DNA of 64,000 bases from JARIHD01 sp041743655 (GCA_041743655.1 JBGTMJ010000004.1:13892-77891), one strand, 5' to 3'. Positions 6,614 through 14,767 are shown, numbered from the stretch's first letter. Notes: generated by a model from the letters alone, not told the origin. Numbers and translations: made by a program.

Positions 6614-7237
6614 CTAGCCGAGTAGAAATACAGCAATCGCTTGGTTAACTGTAGAGAGTATTGGGCCTAATACAGGGAGAAGTAAGAGTAGTATGAGGAT
6701 CGTTATCATAAAGCCCATTGCTTCGATCTGTCGCATAACTCCTTGCAGCGGCCCGGGAGCAAAAGCGTAGAGCAACCTGGAGCCATCCAAGGGCGGCAAT
6801 GGAAGCATGTTAAACACAAACAAGCTAATATTGACAAAGATAAACAGGACAAGCGCATGAAGGCCACTGTCCCCTACCACCCCCATATTCACTGCTATAC
6901 TGCCTAGAATAGCTAAGCCCAAGTTAGAGAACGGCCCTGCAATAGCCACTAATGCTGCGCCATACTCACCATAGCGTACCTGTGTAGGGTCAAATGGTAC
7001 AGGACGGGCAATAAGAATAGGAGGCAACCCCACCAACATCAAGACCGCTGGCAGTAATATCGTTGTGTAGAGGTCTATATGTTTAAGAGGGTTCAATGTT
7101 AGCCTGCCCTCATCAGCCGCGGTCGTGTCTCCAAGACGATGAGCTACGAAGGCATGGGTTGCCTCATGCACGCCTAGAGAGACAAGCAAAGATATAAGCA
7201 CAATAACTATATCGGCAAATGATAAGCTTGAGAGCAT
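6614..7237 (-). CDS. Site-2 protease family (M50) membrane metalloprotease
   Basis: A 207-residue membrane protein with HEATHAFVAHRLGD near residue 24, the HExxH-type zinc motif of the M50 family. A later NMLPLPPLDGSRLLYA segment carries the conserved third ligand region (LDG). Five to six hydrophobic segments are visible. These short members resemble rhomboid-independent S2P-like proteases that cut substrates within the membrane. Substrates cannot be inferred. The gene is divergent from rpmB. Confidence 0.88.
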   Translation of the reverse strand: MLSSLSFADIVIVLISLLVSLGVHEATHAFVAHRLGDTTAADEGRLTLNPLKHIDLYTTILLPAVLMLVGLPPILIARPVPFDPTQVRYGEYGAALVAIAGPFSNLGLAILGSIAVNMGVVGDSGLHALVLFIFVNISLFVFNMLPLPPLDGSRLLYAFAPGPLQGVMRQIEAMGFMITILILLLLLPVLGPILSTVNQAIAVFLLG

Positions 7238-7268
7238 ACCAGTTAGTATAGCAGCACTTTGGCAGTTA

Positions 7269-7297
7269 TTGACTTAAGAGGCTAAAACAGATACAAT
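7269..7297 (+). promoter_or_regulatory. Sigma-70-type promoter of rpmB
   Basis: TTGACT (7269-7274), 17-base spacer, TACAAT (7292-7297), 29 bases before the rpmB ATG, with GGAAGGAAG as a ribosome-binding site. Confidence 0.75.
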
Positions 7298-7325
7298 AGA
7301 CCCCTGAACGGAAGGAAGTAATGTA

Positions 7326-7526
7326 ATGCGTAAGTGTGACCTCACCGGCAAGGGCAAACAGTTCGGTAGTAATGTTAGCTTTTCTCAGCGCCACACCAAG
7401 AAGGTATGGGAGCCTAACTTGCAGAAGAAAACTATCTTTATCGATGGCAAAAAAGTACAACTCAAAGTTAGCACCCAGGCTATACGCACTCTTAAGAAGA
7501 AGGGGCTTCTGGTTACTTCTAAATAG
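7326..7526 (+). CDS. rpmB: 50S ribosomal protein L28
   Basis: A 66-residue protein with the bL28 pattern: MRKCDLTGKGKQFGSNVSFS at the N-terminus, RHTKKVWEPNLQKKTI in the middle and STQAIRTLKKKGLL at the end. It binds near the tRNA exit site of the 50S subunit. It is a single-gene unit with its own promoter and terminator. Confidence 0.93.
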   Translation: MRKCDLTGKGKQFGSNVSFSQRHTKKVWEPNLQKKTIFIDGKKVQLKVSTQAIRTLKKKGLLVTSK

Positions 7527-7548
7527 TCAACGCTCTCTTAAATAGTGA

Positions 7549-7585
7549 CAAACCCCATTCACAATTCGACGGGGTTATTTATTTT
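7549..7585 (+). terminator. Intrinsic terminator after rpmB
   Basis: AACCCC and GGGGTT pair around a loop of about 14 bases and are followed by ATTTATTTT. It sits 24 bases after the rpmB stop. Confidence 0.7.
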
Positions 7586-7620
7586 ATAACGGCAAGCAAA
7601 GACTTTCGTGTCTAAAATGC

Positions 7621-8250
7621 TTAAACACGCTCCAGAATAACTAACTGAGTGAGGTCGCTTAAGTATCCAGCGTTAAACTTAAGCTTAGAGATAATCTCTT
7701 TAGGCTCCATAGCCAGCGATTTGAGCGCCTCTTCGAGTGACTGCTGTGGAACAGGGAATGTTAAACCTTTGGTATCGTAATGCGTGGGGACAACGACTTT
7801 GGGTTCGATTTTCTTAATCAGCTTCAGCGCACCGATAGCGTCAAGCGTATAGCCATTGCCCCCCACTGGCACAATCATCAGATCTACCATGCCAATAGAC
7901 TCTAGCTGCGGATCACTTAATTCAGGATAGATATGGCCGGTAATTAACACACTCATATCGTCCACAATAAGCTTGTACATCGTAGCAGTGTTTTGGCCTG
8001 CTTGATCTATGTGAGCACGCGCTTCTACTCCGTAGATCGATACACCTGAGACTTCATATTCCCCAGGCCTGTCAATGACAATCTTAGCACTCTGAGCCAT
8101 ATTGCCGTGTGGGCCTGTAAACATGGCTATATCGCCCGGCTTACCTGCAGCCTTGGCGCCCAGTTCGACTAAGTTATCATCCACCACTATTCTGGAATGT
8201 TTAGTAGCAATCGTAAGGCAGTTTGCACCATGAAATTGTATATCCATCAC
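7621..8250 (-). CDS. Metallo-beta-lactamase fold protein with a degenerate metal site
   Basis: A 209-residue protein that follows the short metallo-beta-lactamase fold (IQFHGANCLTIATKHSRIVVDD, IDRPGEYEVSGVSIYGV, MSVLITGHIYPELS, VVVPTHYDTKG). Where active enzymes carry HxHxDH this one reads FTGPHGNMAQ, so most first-site ligands are missing, while the later His positions remain. It resembles the UPF0173/YwiB-like hydrolase branch but may no longer be a hydrolase. It is the third gene of a leftward run after the winged-helix protein (18-base gap). Confidence 0.75.
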   Translation of the reverse strand: MMDIQFHGANCLTIATKHSRIVVDDNLVELGAKAAGKPGDIAMFTGPHGNMAQSAKIVIDRPGEYEVSGVSIYGVEARAHIDQAGQNTATMYKLIVDDMSVLITGHIYPELSDPQLESIGMVDLMIVPVGGNGYTLDAIGALKLIKKIEPKVVVPTHYDTKGLTFPVPQQSLEEALKSLAMEPKEIISKLKFNAGYLSDLTQLVILERV

Positions 8251-8268
8251 TCTCCTCTTAAGCCGCTT

Positions 8269-8865
8269 CTATAACAGACCAACGTTATCTACTATGATCT
8301 GTTTCTTTGAACCTAGCACAGTAGTAATAAAGCGGTCATTTATCTGACGACGGTATTTGAACTCAGCAAGTGGCATGACCGTGTAACGGATCTCTTTATT
8401 TTCTTGAGCTTCCAAATCAGAAGCATGTTTCTGCATAGCGTTTTGATTAATGTCGCCGACAACCAGCATATCAATCCCGCTAGATTCGTCGCGCGTGAAC
8501 TGGCCTGTATAAATAACTAACTCTAGGCGACCCAGAGCTTTGAGTTTATCTTCTTCTTTGGCGACAACACTTTTCTTGCCCTTTGAAACTGCAGTTTTAC
8601 CGCTAGAACTACCTTGACCAAAGATCGTGCTGAATGAGTCATAAAACTCATACTTCTGATCTACCTCATAATAAAGTCTATTGTTGGTGTTATCCGAGGT
8701 GATTATCCCCACATTAAGAAGGTTGGCTAATTCCCGGCGTACTGAATTGATCTGCTCATCGATTTTGCGTGTAATCTCGCGAACATAGAAAGATCTGTTG
8801 GGGTTGCTATAGAACAACTGCAGTAGCTTTACCCTGGTCTTCGACCCAAACAATTGCTCAATCAT
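8269..8865 (-). CDS. Winged-helix protein with a nucleotidyltransferase-like C-terminal region
   Basis: A 198-residue protein. Residues 1-75 form a winged helix (LFGSKTRVKLLQLFYSNPNRSF, YVREITRKIDEQINSVRREL, NLLNVGIITSD). A low-complexity linker (SSSGKTAVSKGKK) leads to a C-terminal domain (LGRLELVIYTGQFT, GIDMLVVGDINQNAM) that looks like the minimal nucleotidyltransferase fold of ArsR-MNT-type proteins. Likely a DNA-binding regulator. It lies between miaA and the beta-lactamase-fold gene and its target is unknown. Confidence 0.7.
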   Translation of the reverse strand: MIEQLFGSKTRVKLLQLFYSNPNRSFYVREITRKIDEQINSVRRELANLLNVGIITSDNTNNRLYYEVDQKYEFYDSFSTIFGQGSSSGKTAVSKGKKSVVAKEEDKLKALGRLELVIYTGQFTRDESSGIDMLVVGDINQNAMQKHASDLEAQENKEIRYTVMPLAEFKYRRQINDRFITTVLGSKKQIIVDNVGLL

Positions 8866-8890
8866 ATTTTTATTGTAACAAACTTGGTCG

Positions 8891-9814
8891 CTATACTATA
8901 GATACTTTGTTCAAGAATGTAGTTATTAAGTCTACGGCTTCCTCCTCTTTACAGATCCATTGAATACTTTTGTTGCGTTTGAACCATGTGCGCTGACGCT
9001 TCGCATACCGAATTGTGTTACGTATGATCATAGCTCGTACGTCTTCACTAGTTGCCATACCCGAAAAGTATGGCAAAAACTCCTGGTAACCTATTGCTTG
9101 CAAAGCCTGGCAGTCAGGAGTGTAGTACTCGACCATAGCTTCCACTTCTAAAGCAAGTCCAGCTTTCATCATAGCATCAGTACGACTGGCTACGCGACGC
9201 TCAAAGTGTTCCCGGTCTATTTTCAAACCCATAACCAGCGTATTTTCGCGCAGCCCATGCCGAGTGCCATAGTCGCCACCTGTTTCAAGACAACGTATAA
9301 GATGGCGAGGATTTTTGGGATTGTTGGGAAGTGGTATATTTTTTTTCTTAAGCTCTGCTTGTAGCTCATCCACACTGATTCCTTGCAGTTTCCTGCGGAG
9401 AGTAGTGTCGCCCTCACCTAAGAACGAAAAATTGTAAATAACAGCATCGACGTAAAGCCCCGTTCCTCCGACTAAAAAGGGTACCTTACCACGATCAGCA
9501 ATATCCTGGATTGCCTGGTTGGCAAGTGGTTTAAAATCCGAAACTGCGATTGGCCGGTCTGGAGTGGTTATATCTATAAGGTGATGTCTGACCGATGACC
9601 GTTCCGCCCACGTAGGCTTTGCAGTACCAATATCCATACCTTTGTAGAAGGTACGCGAGTCGGCAGCAATGATTTCACCATCGAACTGCTGTGCCAACTC
9701 GATCGCAAGTGCAGACTTGCCTGATGCAGTTTCGCCCACTATTACAATAAGAGGTGGCTCCTCTGTTGAGTCTTGCATTCGCTTACCGACAGAATAGCCT
9801 TGGCTATGTGACAT
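8891..9814 (-). CDS. miaA: tRNA dimethylallyltransferase
   Basis: MiaA transfers a dimethylallyl group to A37 of tRNAs that read codons starting with U. The P-loop LIVIVGETASGKSALAIEL, the DxR segment IIAADSRTFYKGMDIGTAKP, VGGTGLYVDAVIY and the C-terminal TIRYAKRQRTWFKRNKSIQW are all present in a 307-residue protein of normal length. The first 16 residues are not conserved, and translation may begin at MQDSTEEPP. It lies 13 bases after thrS and probably shares its T-box-controlled transcript. Confidence 0.95.
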   Translation of the reverse strand: MSHSQGYSVGKRMQDSTEEPPLIVIVGETASGKSALAIELAQQFDGEIIAADSRTFYKGMDIGTAKPTWAERSSVRHHLIDITTPDRPIAVSDFKPLANQAIQDIADRGKVPFLVGGTGLYVDAVIYNFSFLGEGDTTLRRKLQGISVDELQAELKKKNIPLPNNPKNPRHLIRCLETGGDYGTRHGLRENTLVMGLKIDREHFERRVASRTDAMMKAGLALEVEAMVEYYTPDCQALQAIGYQEFLPYFSGMATSEDVRAMIIRNTIRYAKRQRTWFKRNKSIQWICKEEEAVDLITTFLNKVSIV

Positions 9815-9827
9815 ATCTAGCCTAACC

Positions 9828-11681
9828 TTAAAGCGATGTTTTGTTCACACGGGATTTGGTCTCGTTGGCAACAGTATTCAAAAACTCTTCTACCGTTCGA
9901 GCTTCGTGCTCCTCGCTAACCTCAATATCCTTCCGTACGCGGGGCACGACCTCACCACTTTCAACTTCTTTTTGGCCAATTACCAACGCATAGGGCACTT
10001 TCATTAGCTCTGCTGCTCGTATCTTCTTGCCTACGGATTCATTGTCGTAGTCTATAGCTACCCTTAAGCCAAGCTTCTTTGCGTTTGCAACGACGTCTTT
10101 AGTGAACTGCTTGACAGCTTCATCTTGGTTGACAGGAATGATTCGTATCTGTTCGGGTGCAAGCCACACGGGGAATCTACCGGCAACATGTTCAATATAT
10201 ACTGACAGAAAGCGCTCAATAGAACCCATAATAGCAGCATGCATCATAACTACTCGTTCGCGCTCACCTTCTTCGTTGACATATGTAAGATCAAAACCTT
10301 CAGGTTGGTTGAAATCGAGTTGCGCGGTAGCAACTTGCCACGTCCGGCCGATTGCATCCTTGGCCATAAAGTCAATCTTGGGACCGTAGAAAGCAGCTTC
10401 GCCAACGCCGGCAATATAGCTTTCGCCGACTTTACTCTTTACGATTGATAAAAGCTGCTCCTCGACGCTCTGCCATTTCTCCTCGCTACCAGAGTATGCA
10501 TCCATAGTCTTAGGATCATGCGTTGAAAAACGCACCGACAGTTCGAAACCAAGCGTACCATAAAAACGATCGACAATATCCCAGACCTTTAATACTTCGT
10601 CTTCAACTTGGCTTGTCCGACAGAAGACGTGGGCATCATCTTGGGTAAAAGCCCGCACACGGCTTAAGCCTGATAATTCGCCAGTTTGTTCATCACGGTA
10701 ACAGGTCGTAGTTTCACGGTAACGGATAGGCAGATCTTTATACGACCGGGAACGTGAGGCATACAACTGAGTGTGATGCGGACAGTTCATAGGCTTCACT
10801 GCAAACTCGTGACCTTCACGAGTAGTGATCTTAAACAGTTCGTGCTCGAACTTGTCCCAGTGTCCGCTAGCGATATAGGCGTCTTTCTTAGTAATATGCG
10901 GTATGCTTACTTCTTGGTAGCCATACTCGTCACGCATTTCTTGTACGAAATTGTCAAGTTGACGGCGTAGAATCGTACCACGCGGCGTGAATAACGGCAG
11001 CCCAGGACCGATTAGTTCGGAAAAAACAAACAGATCTAATTCCTGGCCCAGCTTGCGATGATCGCGCTGCTTTGCTTCCTCTATCATGGCCAGATATTGA
11101 CGTAGCTCTTTCTCGGTTGTAAAACCGACGCCGTATACGCGCTGCATTTGGGCATTACTGTCTTTACCCCGCCAATAAGCTCCTGACACTCGCATTAGCT
11201 TGAAGGCGCGTGCTGCCCCCGTTGACTCTACATGCGGACCACGGCACAAATCAGTAAATTCTCCATTACGATAGAAAGATACTTCTTCTACCTTATTTGT
11301 GCCATCTGTTGGCAAACCAAGCTCTTCAGAGTCAAGCTCACTTGCGATTGTCGTGCCACTCCGTTTGAGGTCATGTAACAGCTCTTCCTTGTACGGTTGA
11401 CCAGCCTCGTCTGCCCAAGCAATAGCTTCATTAATACGTTTGGTAAATCTCTCAAAAGGCTGGTTCTCGGCAACTATCTTTCTCATCTCAGCCTCTATCT
11501 TCTCGAAATCAGCATCAGAAAGTTGTTTGTCCCCCAAGTCAACGTCATAATAGAATCCATTATCTATAACCGGCCCAACACCAAGCTTCACACCCGGGTA
11601 GAGTCTAGTAATGGCCGAAGCCATAATATGAGCCAAGCTATGACGCATTGCATATAAGCCAGGTTGTTTACTTTCCAGCAT
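9828..11681 (-). CDS. thrS: Threonyl-tRNA synthetase
   Basis: Charges tRNA-Thr. The 617-residue protein has the editing domain motifs (HSLAHIMASAITRLYP with the HxxxH pair, and RGPHVESTG), class II motif 2 (YRETTTCYRDEQTGELSGLSRVRAFTQDD) with catalytic zinc ligands (MNCPHH), motif 3 (MHAAIMGSIERFLSVYIEH), and an anticodon-binding domain at the end. The usual N-terminal TGS domain (about 60 residues) is absent; the protein starts straight at the editing domain. Expression is controlled by the T-box just upstream. Confidence 0.96.
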   Translation of the reverse strand: MLESKQPGLYAMRHSLAHIMASAITRLYPGVKLGVGPVIDNGFYYDVDLGDKQLSDADFEKIEAEMRKIVAENQPFERFTKRINEAIAWADEAGQPYKEELLHDLKRSGTTIASELDSEELGLPTDGTNKVEEVSFYRNGEFTDLCRGPHVESTGAARAFKLMRVSGAYWRGKDSNAQMQRVYGVGFTTEKELRQYLAMIEEAKQRDHRKLGQELDLFVFSELIGPGLPLFTPRGTILRRQLDNFVQEMRDEYGYQEVSIPHITKKDAYIASGHWDKFEHELFKITTREGHEFAVKPMNCPHHTQLYASRSRSYKDLPIRYRETTTCYRDEQTGELSGLSRVRAFTQDDAHVFCRTSQVEDEVLKVWDIVDRFYGTLGFELSVRFSTHDPKTMDAYSGSEEKWQSVEEQLLSIVKSKVGESYIAGVGEAAFYGPKIDFMAKDAIGRTWQVATAQLDFNQPEGFDLTYVNEEGERERVVMMHAAIMGSIERFLSVYIEHVAGRFPVWLAPEQIRIIPVNQDEAVKQFTKDVVANAKKLGLRVAIDYDNESVGKKIRAAELMKVPYALVIGQKEVESGEVVPRVRKDIEVSEEHEARTVEEFLNTVANETKSRVNKTSL

Positions 11682-11700
11682 TTGAATTCCTTTCGCTTAT

Positions 11701-11911
11701 GTAAAATAAAAGACGCGCCTTTCAATTGAATACTCTCGTAATGCATTCAATCTAATTAGCACGTCTCGGACCCAAAACTTGCGTCGCACAATCTTCGGGT
11801 GGTTCCACCGGACTTTCTTGCCCTCCCAGGCAAGACACTTGTTCCAGTACGTTAACGCACGTCCTGATTACCCACGGAGCTCAACAGTTGGTGAATCTGC
11901 ATCGCTGCTCG
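11701..11911 (-). promoter_or_regulatory. T-box leader of thrS (threonine-specific)
   Basis: On the minus strand a short stem I (GAGC...CAG / CTG...GCTC) exposes ACC, a threonine codon, at 11892-11890. The T-box core GTCCGGTGGAACCACCCG at 11812-11796 has the bulge UGGA, which pairs exactly with the UCCA end of the tRNA-Thr encoded at 15521-15597 (discriminator U). A terminator stem AGACGTGC / GCGCGTCT followed by TTTTATTTT ends at about 11701. TACAAT at 11923-11918 fits as the -10. Uncharged tRNA-Thr should favour the antiterminator and raise thrS-miaA expression. Stem I is much shorter than in Firmicutes T-boxes. Confidence 0.85.
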
Positions 11912-12073
11912 ATATGTATTGTAACACATCGCAAAACTTCGCCTTACAACTGCTACTATAACAATGCTGGCACGATATGGCTAGTACTAATGTGTTGTTA
12001 TTTTGTATTAGTGCCTGGGGATAACTTATCAACGCTCTTCTGATAAAAATATCTCCTATGATATAAAATGGTT

Positions 12074-12227
12074 AGGAGGTTCCTTGGCTACGTTCTTGAG
12101 TTTGGCGCCCTAGAGGACTCGTTATTCCTGCTCGCCTCACGGGCATAGCTCTAATGGCTGGGCCAAGCAATGACTCCTCAAAATGCAACTGGCAGTCTCG
12201 CCTGATAGGGTTCGAGTCCTGAGATTT
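12074..12227 (+). ncRNA. Unidentified structured RNA candidate between thrS and tRNA-Val
   Basis: TATAAA (12062-12067) places a start at about 12074. AGGAG (12074-12078) pairs with CTCCT (12174-12178), CTTGGC (12083-12088) with GCCAAG (12162-12167), and AGGACTCG (12114-12121) with CGAGTCCT (12213-12220). The last pairing crosses the first two, so a pseudoknot is possible. The bases 12107-12121 are identical to 12273-12287, so this RNA is antisense to the T-arm of the adjacent tRNA-Val. No ORF longer than 26 codons with a good start is present. I could not match it to SRP RNA, tmRNA or 6S RNA. Confidence 0.35.
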
Positions 12228-12267
12228 AAAAAGTAGAAAGCTTATCAACAGATAGGCTCTCTACTTT
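12226..12267 (-). terminator. Terminator of tRNA-Val
   Basis: On the minus strand AAAGTAGA begins right at the tRNA CCA end and pairs with TCTACTTT, followed by TTAAAT (five U in a row). The same hairpin could also slow transcripts arriving from the left. Confidence 0.65.
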
Positions 12268-12343
12268 GGTGGGCCCTAGAGGACTCGAACCTCTGACCTC
12301 TTCCACGTCAAGGAGGCGCTCTAGCCAACTGAGCTAAGAGCCC
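12267..12343 (-). tRNA. tRNA-Val (anticodon GAC)
   Basis: Acceptor GGGCTCT/AGGGCCC, D-arm with AGCTCAGTTGG, anticodon arm CCTCC-TTGACGT-GGAAG (anticodon GAC, one C-A mismatch in the stem), T-arm AGAGG-TTCGAGT-CCTCT, discriminator A and encoded CCA. It decodes GUC and GUU. Confidence 0.93.
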
Positions 12344-12440
12344 ACATGCACCTGAGAGATGCGCTTACTATAGTCTATCAAAGGCAGAATAGCAACCTGC
12401 TCCTCCCTGTTATTGGCAGGATAGGCAAAACTATATTGCA

Positions 12441-12469
12441 TTGACATAAAAGGGATTGCCTGGTACTAT
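12441..12469 (+). promoter_or_regulatory. Sigma-70-type promoter of the 38-residue ORF unit
   Basis: A consensus TTGACA (12441-12446), 17-base spacer and TACTAT (12464-12469). The transcript would start near 12476 and end at the terminator at 12655, giving a unit of about 180 bases. Confidence 0.75.
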
Positions 12470-12492
12470 AGACGAGTTAAGAGACTTGCTAG

Positions 12493-12609
12493 TTGAGTGC
12501 CAAGAAACAAGGAACGCTTGATAATTTCGAGCTATTCTATGAAGAGTTATCATTTTCTTCGAAACCAAATAGAATTCGCCGTTTACGTATACTCACCACT
12601 GTGAAATAG
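12493..12609 (+). CDS. Small ORF (38 residues) with its own promoter and terminator
   Basis: From TTG at 12493 the frame reads SAKKQGTLDNFELFYEEL, then SFSSKPNRIRRLRILTTVK and stops at TAG 12607-12609. The composition is protein-like, with an acidic helix followed by a basic tail. A consensus promoter lies 24 bases upstream and an intrinsic terminator 16 bases after the stop, so the transcript carries nothing else. No clear SD is present, and a GTG at 12499 opens another frame. An untranslated small RNA is the alternative. Function unknown. Confidence 0.45.
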   Translation: MSAKKQGTLDNFELFYEELSFSSKPNRIRRLRILTTVK

Positions 12610-12624
12610 TGAGAGTTAAGCTTG

Positions 12625-12655
12625 CCTGCACCATACATACGATGCAGGTTTTTTT
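12625..12655 (+). terminator. Intrinsic terminator
   Basis: CCTGCA (12625-12630) and TGCAGG (12643-12648) pair, followed by seven T. It ends the small ORF transcript and insulates nrdR. Confidence 0.8.
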
Positions 12656-12715
12656 AGTTTTAAGAACTTATCCACGTAAAAAGAATGTTTTCCACTAGTA
12701 TTTTCCCCAGCGATA

Positions 12716-12731
12716 TGTCAACATGTTGACA
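12716..12731 (+). promoter_or_regulatory. Perfect 16-bp palindrome touching the nrdR start codon
   Basis: TGTCAACATGTTGACA overlaps the A of the nrdR ATG. It does not match the NrdR box known from other bacteria. Position and symmetry suggest an operator for autoregulation or another dimeric repressor. Confidence 0.45.
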
Positions 12732-13144
12732 TGGTATGTACATATTGTAGCTCACAAACCCGCGTAACTAACTCCCGTCTACAGAAACAGGCCAACCAAG
12801 TATGGCGTAGACGGCAATGCACTAAGTGTACCAATAATTTTACGACGCACGAAGTCACCGAGCTCAGTAGTACAATTGTAGTCCAGCACTCTGCGCATAG
12901 GCTAGTACCATTTTCTCGCGATCTGCTTTTCATCAGCATCTACGAAAGTTGTAAGCATAGAGCTTCTACTGTACCAGACTCAACTGCTCTCACCCAAACT
13001 ATTATAAGCAGGCTGAGAAAGCATATAACCAGCGGTACACTTGAGCGAGATACAATAATATCTACAGCTATTAAAACACTCTCGTATTTCGACGAAACTG
13101 CTGCGTCTCTATACAAAGCTTACCATCCACGTACACGTAACTAA
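12731..13144 (+). CDS. nrdR: NrdR-type transcriptional repressor
   Basis: NrdR senses ATP/dATP and represses ribonucleotide reductase genes. The N-terminal zinc ribbon (CTYC at residue 3, CTKC about 28 residues later, followed by FTTHE) and WRRRQC are typical. Residues 50-135 follow the ATP-cone pattern (VQHSAHRLVPFSRDLLFISI, LSYFDETAASLYKAYHP). Length 137 is slightly short of the usual 150. No reductase gene is in the window. No SD is visible; the palindrome lies where it would be. Confidence 0.85.
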   Translation: MVCTYCSSQTRVTNSRLQKQANQVWRRRQCTKCTNNFTTHEVTELSSTIVVQHSAHRLVPFSRDLLFISIYESCKHRASTVPDSTALTQTIISRLRKHITSGTLERDTIISTAIKTLSYFDETAASLYKAYHPRTRN

Positions 13145-13151
13145 TGTACGC

Positions 13152-14759
13152 TCACTTCTTATTGTGAGCTTCAGTCATTACAGCTTTTTCGGTAACGTCA
13201 AACTTGTCCATATATTTCCCTAACATAAGCCGCGTTTGCGAATAGAAGGCCGCGAAAGAGTTATAGACAATCGTAGTTATAGGCAAGTACGCCCATTGGA
13301 GAATCATAAATAGCGAGCGATGACGCTTGTAGCGGGCCGGTTTTGGTGGCAGTGTCTTAAGACAAATAAATACAGTTGAGAGCACGAAAATAAGTGCGAA
13401 CGTCTGAATCCTACTAACTATTAAGGGCAGCTCGTTAGCAGCAATGTTCTGAGGATGGAACAGTGAAGGTATGAAACCAGCTAACAACACCAGGATTGGT
13501 CCGGCAGCCCAGGTAACATGGCCTTCAGTTAAGCGCAAGGTCCTTGCCCATAAACCGAAGCGAGGAACTTTGTTTTTGTGGAAGAAACCTTTGTCCACTA
13601 TATAGGCGATATCCGAGGCACCATACGTCCAACGGCGTAGCTGGACAAATTGAGCTTTCAGTGTTCTCACGTAATTATCAGTTAGGACCGCATCTTGATA
13701 GATTGGTATATAAATTGGGTAAACCTGGTAATCTCCATCGAAACGAAAGTATGACCGCCAGTATTGGTGGCCGTCTTCGACAATAGTACGTACACTCCAA
13801 AAATCAGTCTTAATGAGTGATGCCATACCTTGGGCGTGTGACGAAAAGTTACGTAGCATATGGGGGCGCATTGATTGGACTATATGGAAGAATGAATTCC
13901 CTGTCGCAAGTACACGCATCGGTGCAGGCGCGTCCCAGATGTTATTGGTATACATAGAGACTGGTTGGAATGAAGCACGAACCGGATCTGGACAAGAAGA
14001 GTATATATAGGTAAGTGCAGATAAGTACTTCTTATCTGGACGATTATCAGCATCCAGAGTCGTAACTACTACACGGACCGGGTCGATCTCCCGAGATACA
14101 AGCCACTGCTGCAACTTGCGACCAGCGTAGGTTATATTCCCTCCCTTGCCAATAATCTCTCCTGGTATGTCATGGGGGTGTTTGATCGCCAGGGCATGAT
14201 AGAAATTATCAGCGTATTCGTGTATAAGCTCATTAGCCTGCTGCTCTACCCTCTCGCCACCTCGCTCTTCGTAAGCAATAATTAATATCACTTTCTTCAT
14301 GTCGTAATCGGAGGCAACGACCGATTGCACTGTAGGTTCAAGTACTGCCTTGCTCTCGTTATATGTAGCAATAATGATAGCGTGCAACACTTCACTGGGT
14401 TTTACCACCATAGGTTGGACTCCCAGGCGTAGCAGGTTATCGTAATGCCACCTTGGCCTTACAACTCCCGCACTAGCAATCTCTCCAGCCTCCAGTTCTT
14501 GAACAAGCTGACGCCAGTCCAATTGTTGGTGTTTTCGTAAAGCCCCATAGCCATGAAGTGAGCGAATCGCTATAGCAGCTGCACGTGTAAAGTTAATAAG
14601 CAGGTAGATCAATACAAACACTGCGGCAAGCGTTACATTAATAATGCTCAACACCAATGGGACAAAGAGTAAGGACCAGCTGAGCGCCCCAGGCAAAATC
14701 TCAAAGAATCGGTATCGCTTGTTGCGCTCTTCTTTGTATGGTATCTCAATGTCTGTCAT
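13152..14759 (-). CDS. Membrane glycosyltransferase family 2 (cellulose-synthase-like)
   Basis: A 535-residue protein with two N-terminal hydrophobic helices, a GT2 domain and three or four C-terminal helices. The catalytic pattern is there: TLDADNRPDKKYL (DxD region), VEDGHQYWR (acceptor-site Asp region) and QLRRWTYGASD (QxxRW motif of processive enzymes). It should polymerise or transfer a sugar at the membrane, using a nucleotide sugar. The 119-residue membrane protein just upstream is probably its partner. Confidence 0.85.
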   Translation of the reverse strand: MTDIEIPYKEERNKRYRFFEILPGALSWSLLFVPLVLSIINVTLAAVFVLIYLLINFTRAAAIAIRSLHGYGALRKHQQLDWRQLVQELEAGEIASAGVVRPRWHYDNLLRLGVQPMVVKPSEVLHAIIIATYNESKAVLEPTVQSVVASDYDMKKVILIIAYEERGGERVEQQANELIHEYADNFYHALAIKHPHDIPGEIIGKGGNITYAGRKLQQWLVSREIDPVRVVVTTLDADNRPDKKYLSALTYIYSSCPDPVRASFQPVSMYTNNIWDAPAPMRVLATGNSFFHIVQSMRPHMLRNFSSHAQGMASLIKTDFWSVRTIVEDGHQYWRSYFRFDGDYQVYPIYIPIYQDAVLTDNYVRTLKAQFVQLRRWTYGASDIAYIVDKGFFHKNKVPRFGLWARTLRLTEGHVTWAAGPILVLLAGFIPSLFHPQNIAANELPLIVSRIQTFALIFVLSTVFICLKTLPPKPARYKRHRSLFMILQWAYLPITTIVYNSFAAFYSQTRLMLGKYMDKFDVTEKAVMTEAHNKK

Positions 14760-14767
14760 CGACTAGC

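Noticed and set aside
12074..12227. tmRNA or SRP RNA
   Set aside because: No acceptor stem pairing, no CCA end, no plausible tag ORF, and no SRP domain IV motif (GGAA tetraloop with AGCAGCC). Kept only as an unidentified structured RNA.
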